64,000 nucleotides of DNA, taken from VAZQ01 sp963739385 (GTDB taxonomy: Bacteria; Pseudomonadota; Alphaproteobacteria; Rhizobiales; Xanthobacteraceae). Shown here piece by piece: positions 63,730 to 64,000 of this stretch. The position numbers and the translations under genes were made by a program. How positions within the stretch are numbered: position 1 is the first letter of the stretch; each line of letters begins with the position of its first letter. The DNA lies in NCBI GenBank assembly GCA_963739385.1, contig CAVUAI010000055.1:66690-130689 (forward strand), given 5' to 3'. Under the pieces are notes generated by a model. The model saw only the letters and a program-made list of their open reading frames with translations, ran no database searches and was not told the origin of the DNA.

Positions 63730-64000
63730 ATGAAATCGTTCTGGACGCCGGCCCGCGACCGGAAGATCAAGGCAATGGAGGCGGCGGGCAAGAGCGCGCG
63801 CGACATCGCCAAGGCGCTCTGCGGCGGCATCAGCCGCAACGCCGTCATCGGCCGCTCGCGGCGCCTGCGCGGGATCGTCTACGAGTTTGATACTCTCCAG
63901 CTGGGACCGCGCCAACGCCAAGCGCATGGCGGAGGCGAAGGCGCGCGCCAAAGGTGCGCACCGAGAAGGAACGCACGGCGCTGCGCGAGCTCGCCAAGGC
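63730..64000 (+). CDS. GcrA-like HTH protein, partial, with two probable frameshifts
   Basis: The N-terminus SFWTPARDRKIKAMEAAGKSARDIAKALCGGISRNAVIGRSRRLR matches the GcrA-type HTH (compare the family pattern W-T...SA..IA..LGG.(S/T)RNAVIGK..RL). After about residue 56 the frame loses sense; SWDRANAKRMAEAKARA lies in the next frame and VRTEKERTALRELAK in the one after. One extra base near 63891-63897 and one A at 63950-63952 (AAA for AA) would restore a single protein. It is cut by the window end. A regulatory role is inferred from the HTH only. Confidence 0.65.
   Translation, partial: MKSFWTPARDRKIKAMEAAGKSARDIAKALCGGISRNAVIGRSRRLRGIVYEFDTLQLGPRQRQAHGGGEGARQRCAPRRNARRCASSPR

Overview
This window is chromosomal DNA of a GC-rich alphaproteobacterium, most likely a member of the Hyphomicrobiales (Rhizobiales) near Xanthobacteraceae/Nitrobacteraceae. 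The evidence is gene content and order: ftsK-lolA-xthA; parB-parA-rsmG-mnmG-mnmE; hemE | ppsR-maf-coaE-dnaQ | secB-fxsA-tim44-mltA; and hemC-hemD-mic60-hemY. The genus assignment is inference from gene order and protein character, not from a search.

Layout. 1-11.3 kb: the 3' part of an ammonium transporter with a strong terminator, an aminotransferase, FtsK, the LolA lipoprotein carrier, exonuclease III, a response regulator with a cyclic-nucleotide-binding protein, an L,D-transpeptidase, a YggS protein, and an ada-2OG oxygenase alkylation-repair pair. 11.5-17 kb: leuS (interrupted), lptE, holA and a Bug-family binding protein. 17-30 kb: a leftward block with parB, parA, rsmG, mnmG, mnmE, rho, hemJ and hemE, holding two parS sites. 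29.65-30.02 kb: the hemE/ppsR divergent gap, which I predict to be the chromosomal replication origin. 30-37 kb: a rightward block (ppsR, maf, coaE, dnaQ), then secB, fxsA, a Tim44-domain gene, mltA, smr and an L,D-transpeptidase. aroE is absent from its usual place between maf and coaE. 37.8-44.3 kb: acs, a second Bug protein, small secreted and membrane proteins, topoisomerase IB and an EVE protein. 44.4-52.3 kb: gpsA and tsaD facing hemC-hemD-mic60-hemY. 52-64 kb: small conserved proteins, rpsU, cspA, tRNA-Thr, an M15-like peptidase, two solute-binding proteins, a Sel1 protein and a GcrA-like gene cut by the window end. This last part is dense in intergenic repeats.

How the parts fit. The left-hand genes point mainly left and the ppsR side points right, so transcription runs with the replication forks if the origin lies at about 29.8 kb. 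ParABS and mnmEG sit within about 12 kb of it. Haem synthesis genes lie in two groups (hemE/hemJ and hemC/hemD), with alphaproteobacterial mic60 and hemY joined to the second.

Two things stand out. First, five composite palindromic repeats carry, in three cases, a cassette of two short palindromes placed exactly at the apex of their right-hand hairpin; the other two are empty, so the insertion site can be read directly. Second, seven genes (leuS, dnaQ, acs, hemY, a small gene at 53.1 kb, a solute-binding protein at 61 kb and the GcrA-like gene) need single-base indels to read through, nine in all and eight of them extra bases. Essential genes are among them, so uncorrected long-read assembly errors are the first explanation to test.
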